Notes under the pieces: generated by a model
What the model was told of the DNA's origin: nothing
Seen by the model: the letters and a program-made list of their open reading frames with translations, nothing else
Database searches by the model: none
NCBI GenBank assembly: GCA_016702415.1
Contig: JADJEA010000023.1
Coordinates: 248,001-312,000, forward strand
Origin: Nostocoides sp.
GTDB lineage: Bacteria; Actinomycetota; Actinomycetes; Actinomycetales; Dermatophilaceae
Direction of reading: 5' to 3'
Length of the DNA: 64,000 nucleotides
Position numbers and translations under genes: made by a program
Part shown: piece after piece, positions 21,815 through 30,033 of the stretch
Numbering within the stretch: the stretch's first letter is position 1
Layout: each line of letters starts with the position of its first letter

Positions 21815-22125
21815 CCCTCGGCGGGGCGTCGGCCGATCTCGTTGGGCCCCAAGGGAATCGGGACCTGCCAGGGGCGGCTGTCGGCGTCCACCATGCCGTA
21901 GCGCCAGGAGACCCGCCATAGCAACCGGGTCGCACCGACCAGGAGCAGCCCGGCCAGCGGCAACTCGACCAGGAGCGCGGTCACGGTGGCCGTCATCCCG
22001 TCCTCCCGGTTGCTCATCATCACGTCGAACCACGCGTCGCACATCAGGAGGACGCCGGTCGCGAACGAGGTGAGCATGACGATCTGTCGGCGCAGGTAGC
22101 CGAAGACCGCCGTGGCTGCGATGAA
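21811..22125 (-). pseudogene. 5'-truncated small membrane protein
   Basis: The minus strand encodes a conserved-looking membrane protein end: FIAATAVFGYLRRQIVMLTS, ATGVLLMCDAWFDVM, then VTALLVELPLAGLLLVGATRLL. The frame upstream of ~22125 loses any membrane character and runs into the start of the phospholipase D gene on the other strand. The usual N-terminal third, with its first membrane helix, is therefore missing. It could start at ATG 22077 as an 89-residue protein. Its stop overlaps the stop of the fusion gene. I regard it as a remnant, moderately sure. Confidence 0.5.
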
Positions 22126-22141
22126 CCGCCAAGATGGGGGT

Positions 22142-23902
22142 ATGCCGTCGTCCGACTCCCCGAGACACGAGGCCCCGACACCCGACGCGCTCACTCCCGA
22201 CGCCTGGCTGTTGACCGTCACCGAACGGGAGAATCCCGCGTCCGCCCTGTCCGCCGGGGGAGCCGAACGTGGGTGGAGCGCGGGCAACACCGGTCGGGCG
22301 ATCATTCATGGCCGGGCCTACTTCGCCGAACTCCATGAGCGCATCGCCGCGATGGGGCCGGGGGACCGCCTCTATTTCACCGACTGGCGTGGCGACCCCG
22401 ACCAGCAGCTCACCGACGACCCGAGCTCGACCCTCACGGCCACCTTGACGGCCGCCGCGCGCCGGGGTGTCGACGTGCGCGGTCTGCTGTGGCGCTCGCA
22501 TTGGAGACACTTCGGCTATCAATCCGACACGGCGCTCTTCCTTGGCGAGGAGATCGGGCAGGCCGGCGGGGAGTGCCTGCGCGACATGCGGGTTCGCACC
22601 GGAGGGGCGCATCACCAGAAGTTCGTCGTCGTGCGGCACGCGGGCGACCCCTCCCGGGATATCGCCTACGTCGGCGGTATCGATCTGTGCCACAGCCGTC
22701 GGGACGACAGGGAACACGGCGGTGACGTCCAGGCGTTGCCGATGGCCGCGGCATACGGACCGACACCGGCGTGGCATGACGTCCAGGTGGCGATCACCGG
22801 ACCGGCCGTGCACGACGTCGAGACGACATTCCGGGAGCGCTGGGAGGACAGCACGCCGTTGACGCTCAATCCCGGCCGGCGGCTGACCAGCTTCCTGCGG
22901 CGCGAGGATCAGACGCCGGATCCGTTGGGGGAGCAGTGGCCCCCGCCTCCGCCCACTGGCTCCGAGGCGGTCCAGATCGTCCGTACCTATCCGGTGATCC
23001 GGCCCGTGACCTACGATTTCGCGCCCGAGGGTGAGCGGTCCATCGTCCTGGCCAACACCAAGGCCATGAGTCGGGCTCGGCGACTGATCTATGTCGAGGA
23101 TCAGTACTTCTGGGGCGAGCAAGTCGGCGAGCACTTCGCCACGCGGTTGCGCGAGGAGCCCGGGCTGCACCTCGTCGTCGTCCTGCCGATGACCCCCGAC
23201 GTCGACAGCGTCGTCGGGCACACCACCATGCTCTATGCCCGGTGGCTGGCGATGAGCCGGGTCTTGGAAGCGGGCGGCGACCGGGTGGCCTTCTTCGGCC
23301 TGACCAACCGGGCCGGCCTGCCGATCTATGTCCATTCCAAGGTCTGCGTCATCGACGGGGTCTGGGCGTCGGTCGGCTCGGACAATCTCAACCGGCGCTC
23401 GTGGAGCAGCGACACCGAGATCGCCGCCCTCGTCGTCCCCGATGGATCGGATTCCGGCGCACCGACATTCGCGTCCCGGTTGCAGCGCGAACTGGTCGCC
23501 GAGCATCTCGGGTGCGCCCAGGAGGATGTCCCTGACGATCCGGTGGTCCTTTTCGAGACCATGGTCGCCAGCGCTGCCGCCCTCGACCAGTGGTATGCCG
23601 CGGCCTCCCCTCCCGGTGCCTCCGGCGTGCGCTCCCTCCCGGGTCGGGCCGCCGCGCGCGTCCGGAGAGCCGATGGACGTCGTATGGCGAAGGCCCGCAC
23701 CCGCAGCGCTGGCGCCGCGGCCGGTTGGGTTGATCGGGCGGTCGCGGCCGGGGACCGGCCGCCGGGGCAGTTGCGTCGCCTGTGGCCGCCGGAGCTCACT
23801 CGGGCGCACCGCGCGATTGGGCGAGCGGCATACGGCGTGTTCGATCCCGACGGAACGGTGGGACGGGACGAGGATCTGGAGGAACTGGCCACGGGGGAGT
23901 GA
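22142..23902 (+). CDS. Phospholipase D-family protein
   Basis: A 586-residue protein with two PLD catalytic repeats. The first is degenerate, GGAHHQKFVVVRHAG at ~residue 153-167 followed by YVGGIDLCHSRRDD. The second is canonical, IYVHSKVCVIDGVWASVGSDN at ~394-414. The N terminus is WLLTVTERENPAS and RLYFTDWRGDPDQQ. No signal peptide is visible. ATG 22142 lies within a copy of the GTATGCCG octamer, and the in-frame ATG at 22112 is an alternative. The C-terminal ~100 residues are basic. Phospholipase versus cardiolipin synthase-like activity is undetermined. Confidence 0.82.
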   Translation: MPSSDSPRHEAPTPDALTPDAWLLTVTERENPASALSAGGAERGWSAGNTGRAIIHGRAYFAELHERIAAMGPGDRLYFTDWRGDPDQQLTDDPSSTLTATLTAAARRGVDVRGLLWRSHWRHFGYQSDTALFLGEEIGQAGGECLRDMRVRTGGAHHQKFVVVRHAGDPSRDIAYVGGIDLCHSRRDDREHGGDVQALPMAAAYGPTPAWHDVQVAITGPAVHDVETTFRERWEDSTPLTLNPGRRLTSFLRREDQTPDPLGEQWPPPPPTGSEAVQIVRTYPVIRPVTYDFAPEGERSIVLANTKAMSRARRLIYVEDQYFWGEQVGEHFATRLREEPGLHLVVVLPMTPDVDSVVGHTTMLYARWLAMSRVLEAGGDRVAFFGLTNRAGLPIYVHSKVCVIDGVWASVGSDNLNRRSWSSDTEIAALVVPDGSDSGAPTFASRLQRELVAEHLGCAQEDVPDDPVVLFETMVASAAALDQWYAAASPPGASGVRSLPGRAAARVRRADGRRMAKARTRSAGAAAGWVDRAVAAGDRPPGQLRRLWPPELTRAHRAIGRAAYGVFDPDGTVGRDEDLEELATGE

Positions 23903-24005
23903 GGCGCTGGAGTGGAGGGAGTTCCTCCCGGAGCGCCGGGCGAGTCGGGGCTGTAACGCTTGCGCACTCATGGGTGACAACCACACTTCGAGTCAAGGAG
24001 ATCCC

Positions 24006-25423
<1,418 letters not shown>

Positions 25424-25427
<4 letters not shown>

Positions 25428-25996
25428 CCTTGAACGAGCGGGAGTTCGAGGAGTTGTATCGTGCGACGGCACCGCGGGTGCTGGCGTTCCTGAGGCGTCG
25501 ACTGACGCCCGGTGACGCCGAGGACGTGCTCGCCGAGACCTTCCTCGTCGCTTGGCGCCGGCGGGCCGCCGTGCCCGCCGGCGAGGCTCGGATCGGGTGG
25601 ATCTTCGCAACCGCGCGCCGCCTTGCCCTTGCCGCCCAACGGAATCGGCGGCATACCGCTCAGCTTCGGCTCATCGACGAGGTGGCCGCGGATGCTCCCT
25701 CGACCGGGCCTGATTCATCGGTGCGTCAGGACAAGATCGCCGCTCGGGTGTCGGCCGCCCTCAGCACGCTTGCCCCAGTGGATCAGGAACTCATCGCTCT
25801 GACGGTGTGGGATGGACTGACACCGACACAGGCAGCCACGGCGGTGGGCCTATCTGGGGCCAACGCGCGGGTTCGTCTGCACCGGGCCCGGAATCGCCTT
25901 GCCCATCAACTGGACTGCGACGATGACGGTCACGGTGCGCCCGCGTGCGCGGGGGAGTTGATGCCCGTGCATCCTGTTGCCCCGCTGTCGAGGTGA
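25424..25996 (+). CDS. ECF-type RNA polymerase sigma factor
   Basis: A 190-residue sigma-70 family factor. Region 2 is FEELYRATAPRVLAFLRRRL, then AEDVLAETFLVAWRRR, with IGWIFATARRLALAAQR. Region 4 is LSTLAPVDQELIALTVWDGL followed by the helix-turn-helix TPTQAATAVGLSGANARVRL HRARNRL. GTG 25424 overlaps the previous stop (GTGA), so it is co-translated with the membrane protein. The order, membrane protein first and sigma second, is opposite to many ECF operons. The signal sensed is unknown. Confidence 0.85.
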
Positions 25997-26060
25997 CACT
26001 TGGATCCGGACCAGATGTGAAGGCGCGCTGGCGCTCTCGCGCTCGTGCGGTGGCGGGCTC

Positions 26061-26621
26061 CTATGGCGGCCCAGGTGGCATAGAGGTCGACGCCCAGCGC
26101 TGCTCGGCGTCGTGGAGCTCCGGCGTGGGCGTCAAGCCCGCGCGTCGGGCCACGCCCTGGGATGCCGCGTGCCTCGGGTGGATGTGCGCCACGAGCAGCT
26201 GGACGCCAGCCGCTCGCAAGAGATCGGCCATTGCCGCCGCCGCCTCACCCGCGTAGCCACGGCCCTGCCAAGCGGTCCCGACGATCCAGGCGATCTCCGC
26301 GGCGGCCCCGCCCGCCATGACGGTCGCCTGGACCGTGCCGACCGCCGGGGTTTCAGGGTGGTCCTCCTCGTGGCCCACACCGGGCCGCAGTCGAATCACC
26401 CAGTTCAGCCACTGCTGGCTGCCGTCCCGTGAGCGGCCGACGACCAGCTTCTTGTATCGGCGGCGCAGAGTCACGGCGTCCGGTGGCGAGCCGCCGATGA
26501 CGTCGTAGAGTGCCGGGTCGGCGAGCACCCCGGCCATCTCTGCGGCGTCCTCGACGCGCAGCGGGGTCAGGATGAGCCGAACTGTGCGCAGCGACTGGAC
26601 CGCTGCCGGAAAGCGAATCAT
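26061..26621 (-). CDS. GNAT-family N-acetyltransferase
   Basis: A 186-residue acetyltransferase of the RimJ/GNAT type. It has an N-terminal TVRLILTPLRVEDAAEMAGV, a central AVGTVQATVMAG strand and AEIAWIVGTAWQGRGYAGEA, the acetyl-CoA-binding loop (Q-x-x-G-x-G/A). It ends with GVQLLVAHIHPRHAASQGVA and a C-terminal GL region. The substrate is unknown. A stand-alone minus-strand gene between the sigma operon and the first toxin-antitoxin module. Confidence 0.8.
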   Translation of the reverse strand: MIRFPAAVQSLRTVRLILTPLRVEDAAEMAGVLADPALYDVIGGSPPDAVTLRRRYKKLVVGRSRDGSQQWLNWVIRLRPGVGHEEDHPETPAVGTVQATVMAGGAAAEIAWIVGTAWQGRGYAGEAAAAMADLLRAAGVQLLVAHIHPRHAASQGVARRAGLTPTPELHDAEQRWASTSMPPGPP

Positions 26622-26760
26622 CGCGTGGATGGTAGGGGATTACTCCGCGAGTCGGCCACGACGCGGGCCGAGGCCGTAGCGTGATGGTGTCGACCTGCCG
26701 CGCTGATTCACACAGGGACGACCGCTAAGCCGAGCTTCAAGCCGTCCCTGTCGTTTGCAC

Positions 26761-26809
26761 CTATCGGTACGGATAGATGTACATGGTCCCGGTAGGGTAG
26801 TGGTACCGT
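26761..26809 (+). promoter_or_regulatory. Cluster of GTAC-centred palindromes, candidate operator of the first TA module
   Basis: Three GTAC-core sites lie just before the antitoxin ATG at 26816. They are CTATCGGTACGGATAG (26761-26776, palindromic at 14 of 16 positions), ATGTACAT (26777-26784, perfect) and AGTGGTACCGT (26799-26809). This layout is typical of autoregulated toxin-antitoxin operons. The last 11-mer recurs, reversed, at 28842-28852 before yefM. Confidence 0.55.
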
Positions 26810-26815
26810 GAGTGC

Positions 26816-27109
26816 ATGTCGATCTCTCCGTTGACTCCGGTCTTGCCAAGCGGTGAGGCGCGCACCGCGTTGCCGGAGGCGTTGCGGCGGTTTCGGGTCG
26901 AGGGCTTGGCCGCCGAGCCGATCGTCTTCGGCGCTCACCGCAAGCCCGAGGCGGTCGTGATCCCGTTCGAGCTGTACGCGCGGTTGTTGCCTGTGATCGA
27001 GGACCTGGAGATCGCCCAACTCGTGCGCGAGCGAGCGGCCGCCGGGGTGTCGGTGCCGTTGGCCGATGTGGCTGCGGCGGTAGGTCTTGATCCCGTCGAC
27101 TACGTCTAG
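26816..27109 (+). CDS. Antitoxin, Phd/YefM-like
   Basis: A 97-residue small protein upstream of and overlapping a RelE/ParE-type toxin. It has the pattern of a Phd/YefM-like antitoxin: a central strand (PIVFGAHRKPEAVVIPFELYARLLPVIEDL), then an acidic/alanine helix that would cover the toxin. The DNA-binding N terminus is short (LTPVLPSGEARTALPEALRRFR). ATG 26816 lacks a good ribosome binding site. The palindrome cluster upstream fits self-repression. Family assignment is from layout and local patterns. Confidence 0.65.
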   Translation: MSISPLTPVLPSGEARTALPEALRRFRVEGLAAEPIVFGAHRKPEAVVIPFELYARLLPVIEDLEIAQLVRERAAAGVSVPLADVAAAVGLDPVDYV

Positions 27110-27471
27110 TGCCTTCCCGCCGCCGCCCCAAGCTGCCCAAGCTCTCTCTCCGAGCGCTGCCGGGGTTCCAGGGCGACATCGATGCCCTACCTGACCTGGC
27201 GACTCGCAAGATGGCTCTTGACATGCTCGTGCTCGTCCGCGATGGCAAGATCCGTGGCCGACCACTTGACGACCACGTCGGCACGGGAGACCTCCGCGAC
27301 TGCTACAAGCTCTACTTCGATCCCGATGGGTCCGATAAGCCGCGGTTCAGGCTGGTGTATCGGTTCAGCCCCAATGAGGTCGTTGCCGTGGCGGTGGAAG
27401 CGGTTGCCGTGGGCCGCCGAGCGAACCTCGACGCCTACCGCCGCGCGATTGCCAACCTCGATCGGTCGTGA
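27109..27471 (+). CDS. RelE/ParE-superfamily toxin
   Basis: A 120-residue basic protein starting at GTG 27109, one base inside the antitoxin stop (TAGTG), so the two are coupled. The fold pattern LRALPGFQGDIDALPDLATRKMA, DHVGTGDLRDCYKLYFD, then RFRLVYRFSPNEVVAVAV fits RelE/ParE toxins (Leu-Arg-Asp-...-Arg-x-Val/Tyr-Arg). An mRNA interferase or gyrase-poison role is inferred from the family. It ends 33 bases before the putative dif site. Confidence 0.7.
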   Translation: MPSRRRPKLPKLSLRALPGFQGDIDALPDLATRKMALDMLVLVRDGKIRGRPLDDHVGTGDLRDCYKLYFDPDGSDKPRFRLVYRFSPNEVVAVAVEAVAVGRRANLDAYRRAIANLDRS

Positions 27472-27504
27472 CTGACCACCGCCGCCGCGGCCTCAAGAGA
27501 GTCA

Positions 27505-27532
27505 ACTTGACATAATGTCCGTTATCGGCGTT
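27505..27532 (+). other. dif: Putative chromosome-dimer resolution site (dif)
   Basis: The 28-mer ACTTGACATAA-TGTCCG-TTATCGGCGTT has dif architecture. An 11-base XerD arm (reverse complement TTATGTCAAGT) and an 11-base XerC arm (AACGCCGATAA) flank a 6-base centre. The reverse complement aligns with E. coli dif (…CATAA TGTATA TTATGTTAAAT) and the XerD arm matches the form I know from actinobacterial dif sites. It is in a gene-free gap (27472-27604). Gene strand bias changes across it. It is a single copy in this window. Confidence 0.75.
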
Positions 27533-27604
27533 CGGCCAGGCTGATCCCTGGTTCTCCGCGTGACCACGTGCGGCCGGCGTGATGAGCGCCCGCTAGTTCC
27601 CGAC

Positions 27605-27994
27605 TCACGGGGCCTGGAAGCGGAGGCGCTTCTGCGCGTTGCGATCGAAGCTGAGCACGGCGACGCACCCCAATGCTTGACATGCCTGCGCGATCAAGGC
27701 GTCAGCGAAGTCGGTTCCCGCCCGGACCTCTGCCAGTGCCCTTCTTGCGTCAGGCTCATGTTGCGTTCGGATGTCACTTGAGTCCATCAGGGCCTCCAGG
27801 GCACTGGCCACGACGTCGGTCGGCAGCTTGTAGCCGCGGGTCAAGACCCAGTAGGTCTCGACGAGGACGACCGTGGTGAGCAGACCGGGCTCAGCGGGTG
27901 TCAGCCTGGCGAAAGCCTGAGTGGCAGCCTTGGACTGCTTGGGATCGTCTTGGACGAGGTGGCGGACCACCACGTTGGTGTCAAGACCGATCAC
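27605..27994 (-). CDS. vapC: VapC-type PIN-domain toxin
   Basis: A 129-residue PIN-domain ribonuclease. The acidic active-site residues are visible as LDTNVVVRHL (Asp5), VETYWVL (Glu ~46), DFADALIAQ (Asp ~94/97) and SFDRN (Asp ~115). GTG 27994 overlaps the antitoxin stop (GTGA). The family cleaves tRNA or rRNA when freed from its antitoxin. Together with the AbrB-type antitoxin it forms the second toxin-antitoxin module, immediately right of dif. Confidence 0.88.
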   Translation of the reverse strand: MIGLDTNVVVRHLVQDDPKQSKAATQAFARLTPAEPGLLTTVVLVETYWVLTRGYKLPTDVVASALEALMDSSDIRTQHEPDARRALAEVRAGTDFADALIAQACQALGCVAVLSFDRNAQKRLRFQAP

Positions 27995-28230
27995 ATCCCC
28001 AGAGCCCCCGCTGTGATCGCATCGTCCATCTCGCTCAGGCTGAGAGGCGAGCCCGTGTACGTCAATACGCCAGCCAGATCAGCGGCTGATCTCTTGGCGA
28101 CTCGGATCACGTAGTCCCCCTCCGCGTTTCGGGTGAAAGTCACGCTGACGCCCGCGGTCAGACCCAGGGCAAGTCGGACGTCTTTCGGGATGGTGATCTG
28201 TCCCTTGCTCGTCATGGTTCCGATGCTCAT
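27991..28230 (-). CDS. vapB: AbrB/VapB-type antitoxin
   Basis: A 79-residue antitoxin with an N-terminal swapped-hairpin AbrB DNA-binding domain (TMTSKGQITIPKDVRLALGL, then GVSVTF and GDYVIRV). Its C-terminal tail (SLSEMDDAITAGAL) has the toxin-neutralising form. ATG 28230 has GGAGG a few bases upstream, and the in-frame ATG 28215 (MTSKGQ) is an alternative. The ribosome binding site overlaps a perfect palindrome, so autoregulation is likely. Confidence 0.85.
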   Translation of the reverse strand: MSIGTMTSKGQITIPKDVRLALGLTAGVSVTFTRNAEGDYVIRVAKRSAADLAGVLTYTGSPLSLSEMDDAITAGALGM

Positions 28231-28239
28231 CCTGTACCT

Positions 28240-28257
28240 CCTTACATGAGTGTAAGG
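28240..28257 (-). promoter_or_regulatory. Candidate VapB operator overlapping its ribosome binding site
   Basis: CCTTACA-TGAG-TGTAAGG is a perfect inverted repeat with 7-base arms and a 4-base spacer. It is 10 bases upstream of the vapB start codon and overlaps its AAGGAGG. Placement and symmetry fit a repressor site for the VapBC complex. Confidence 0.6.
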
Positions 28258-28314
28258 CGGAATTCCCGTCTCATCAACTACCGCGCCACCCGTCCTGTCG
28301 CCGAGGGCAGACCC

Positions 28315-28572
28315 TCACGTGTAGTGAAAGCGCACTTGAAGGATCACGAGGTCGTCGCCATCGATTAGGTACACCAGGCGATGCTCCTCGGTGATGCGCC
28401 GTGACCACGCGCCGGCGAAGAGGTGCCGCAAGGGCTCAGGTTTTCCGATACCGCCGGTCGGGTCCCGGAGAGCATCGTCGATGAGTCTGTTGATCCGCTT
28501 GAGGACCTGCCGATCGGCCTGCAGCCAGTGGGTGTAGTCCTCCCAGCCGTTCGTCGTGAAGACGAGCCTCAC
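28315..28572 (-). CDS. yoeB: YoeB/Txe-type toxin
   Basis: An 85-residue mRNA interferase of the YoeB family, acting on ribosome-bound mRNA. Its hallmarks are FTTNGWEDYTHWLQADRQVL, LIDDALRDPTGGIGKPEPLR and AGAWSRRITEEHRLVYLID. The C-terminal VRFHYT carries the conserved His-Tyr end. The start ATG overlaps the antitoxin stop (ATGA). It is the toxin of the third module of the cluster. Confidence 0.92.
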   Translation of the reverse strand: MRLVFTTNGWEDYTHWLQADRQVLKRINRLIDDALRDPTGGIGKPEPLRHLFAGAWSRRITEEHRLVYLIDGDDLVILQVRFHYT

Positions 28573-28814
28573 TCGGCGAGCTCGTGCTCGTGACGGTACC
28601 CTGACTGTGCCTGCTGCAAACTCTCGAGCAGCCTTCTCGCGTTGGCGGGGACCCGAAGCAGGTGTGCCGTCTCCCTCAGGGCACTGAACTCCTCGGCCGA
28701 GATCAGCACCGCATTACCCCGGCGCGATGTGATCTCGATGGCGACGCGGTCGCTGTTGACCTGCTCTATCAGCGGGAACAGCTGCCTGCGGGCCTCGCTT
28801 GCGGTGATCGACAC
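28569..28814 (-). CDS. yefM: YefM-type antitoxin
   Basis: An 81-residue Phd/YefM antitoxin. Its N terminus is VSITASEARRQLFPLIEQVN, followed by EITSRRGNAVLISAEEFSAL and ETAHLLRVPANARRLLESL, and it ends with an acidic tail. GTG 28814 is chosen because GGGAGG lies five bases upstream and the domain begins there. It overlaps yoeB by ATGA. It probably represses its own promoter through the palindrome at 28832-28848. Confidence 0.9.
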   Translation of the reverse strand: MSITASEARRQLFPLIEQVNSDRVAIEITSRRGNAVLISAEEFSALRETAHLLRVPANARRLLESLQQAQSGYRHEHELAE

Positions 28815-28831
28815 GGAGCCTCCCTGGAATC

Positions 28832-28852
28832 GTACCGAATGACGGTACCACT
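28832..28852 (-). promoter_or_regulatory. Candidate YefM operator
   Basis: GTACCG-AATGA-CGGTAC is a perfect inverted repeat (28832-28848) 18 bases upstream of the yefM start. Its outer half reads AGTGGTACCGT on the minus strand (28852-28842). This is the same 11-mer that precedes the first TA module at 26799-26809, so a common or cross-acting repressor is possible. Confidence 0.55.
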
Positions 28853-29037
28853 GCGGCACAGGCGCGTCCACCAACCACGGTGTCAGGAGTGCGGGCCACT
28901 GGGCGACACGTCACGTCGGTTGCCCGGGTGTCGGGGTGACGGGGGTCACGGCATACCGGGAGGCGTTGGAGGACAATGAGAACACGGCCGCAAGGCCCAC
29001 CCGGAGCCCTCCGGCCGCGCAGCGGAAGGAGCTGGTC

Positions 29038-29931
29038 ATGGACGCCGTCAAGCCCATCGTGCCCGGATCCGACGCTTCCCCATCCTCGCAACTGGCGCTC
29101 GACTGGGCGGTGACGACCGCCGAGGCGCAGGGGCGCGGCATACGGATCGTGCATGCGCTCCCGATCGAGAGCATCCCCCACCTCGCCCCCGCCTCCCCCT
29201 TCGGATGGAATGCCGAGACCCCCATCGGACTGACCGACGTCAAGGACGAGGCGGTCACGCGCGCAGTGGACCGCCTGGGTGACGACCGTGTGTCATTCGG
29301 TCAGGTGCCCGGTAGCCCGGCGGCCCGGCTTGTGGCGCAAGCCAATCCGGGTGACCTACTCGTCACCGGCACCCGCGGTCACGGGGTGATCCGCGCCGCC
29401 TTGCTCGGTTCAACGGCGTATGCCGTTGCCGCCCACGCCCCGTGCCCCGTCGTCATCGTCCGCGCACCCGAAAACGCCACCGCCGCAGTCCGACCCGGCC
29501 CGGACCACCCGGTCCTGGTCGGCATCGACGATGTCGAGACCTCGCAGGCAGCCCTGGACGAGGCCGCGACGTGGGCGGCAGCCAGCGGTGCGGTCCTGCG
29601 GATCGTCCGCGCCGTCGAGGTGGACGGGATGGCGTTCGCGGCGGCACCTCTCTTCGTCTCCGACCTCGAGTTCGCCTCCGCCCTGAAGGACCACGCGGAC
29701 GATGTCATCGCCGCAGCCGTCGACCACGTTCGGTCCACGCACCCCGACCTGGAGATCAAGGCGAGCGTGGTTCCCGGCCGCCCTGGAATCGTCCTCGGCC
29801 ACGAGGCGCGAGGAGCGGGGTTGGCCGTCGTCGGCTCCCGCGGGCGCGGTGGCTTCGCCGGTCTCGCCCTCGGTTCGGTCAGCCACCACCTCATCCACGA
29901 CGCGGCCTGCCCCGTGATGGTGGCCCGGTAA
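29038..29931 (+). CDS. Universal stress protein, tandem UspA domains
   Basis: A 297-residue protein with two Usp domains (about 5-142 and 157-297). Both carry the ATP-binding glycine loop, GTRGHGVIRAALLGSTA in the first and GSRGRGGFAGLALGSVS in the second. Both end with the strand CPVVIV or CPVMVAR. ATG 29038 is preceded by GGAAGGAG, and the reading frame upstream is non-coding. In actinobacteria such tandem proteins accumulate under hypoxia and starvation, which here is inference. Confidence 0.9.
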   Translation: MDAVKPIVPGSDASPSSQLALDWAVTTAEAQGRGIRIVHALPIESIPHLAPASPFGWNAETPIGLTDVKDEAVTRAVDRLGDDRVSFGQVPGSPAARLVAQANPGDLLVTGTRGHGVIRAALLGSTAYAVAAHAPCPVVIVRAPENATAAVRPGPDHPVLVGIDDVETSQAALDEAATWAAASGAVLRIVRAVEVDGMAFAAAPLFVSDLEFASALKDHADDVIAAAVDHVRSTHPDLEIKASVVPGRPGIVLGHEARGAGLAVVGSRGRGGFAGLALGSVSHHLIHDAACPVMVAR

Positions 29932-30033
29932 ATGCTGGCCCGGTGACGCTGGCCTCGGTAGGGGCGATCCGGTCACGGCACCACTGGCGAGCACGGCAGC
30001 CAAAAACCTGTCAACTGCCTACGATGTGGACCC

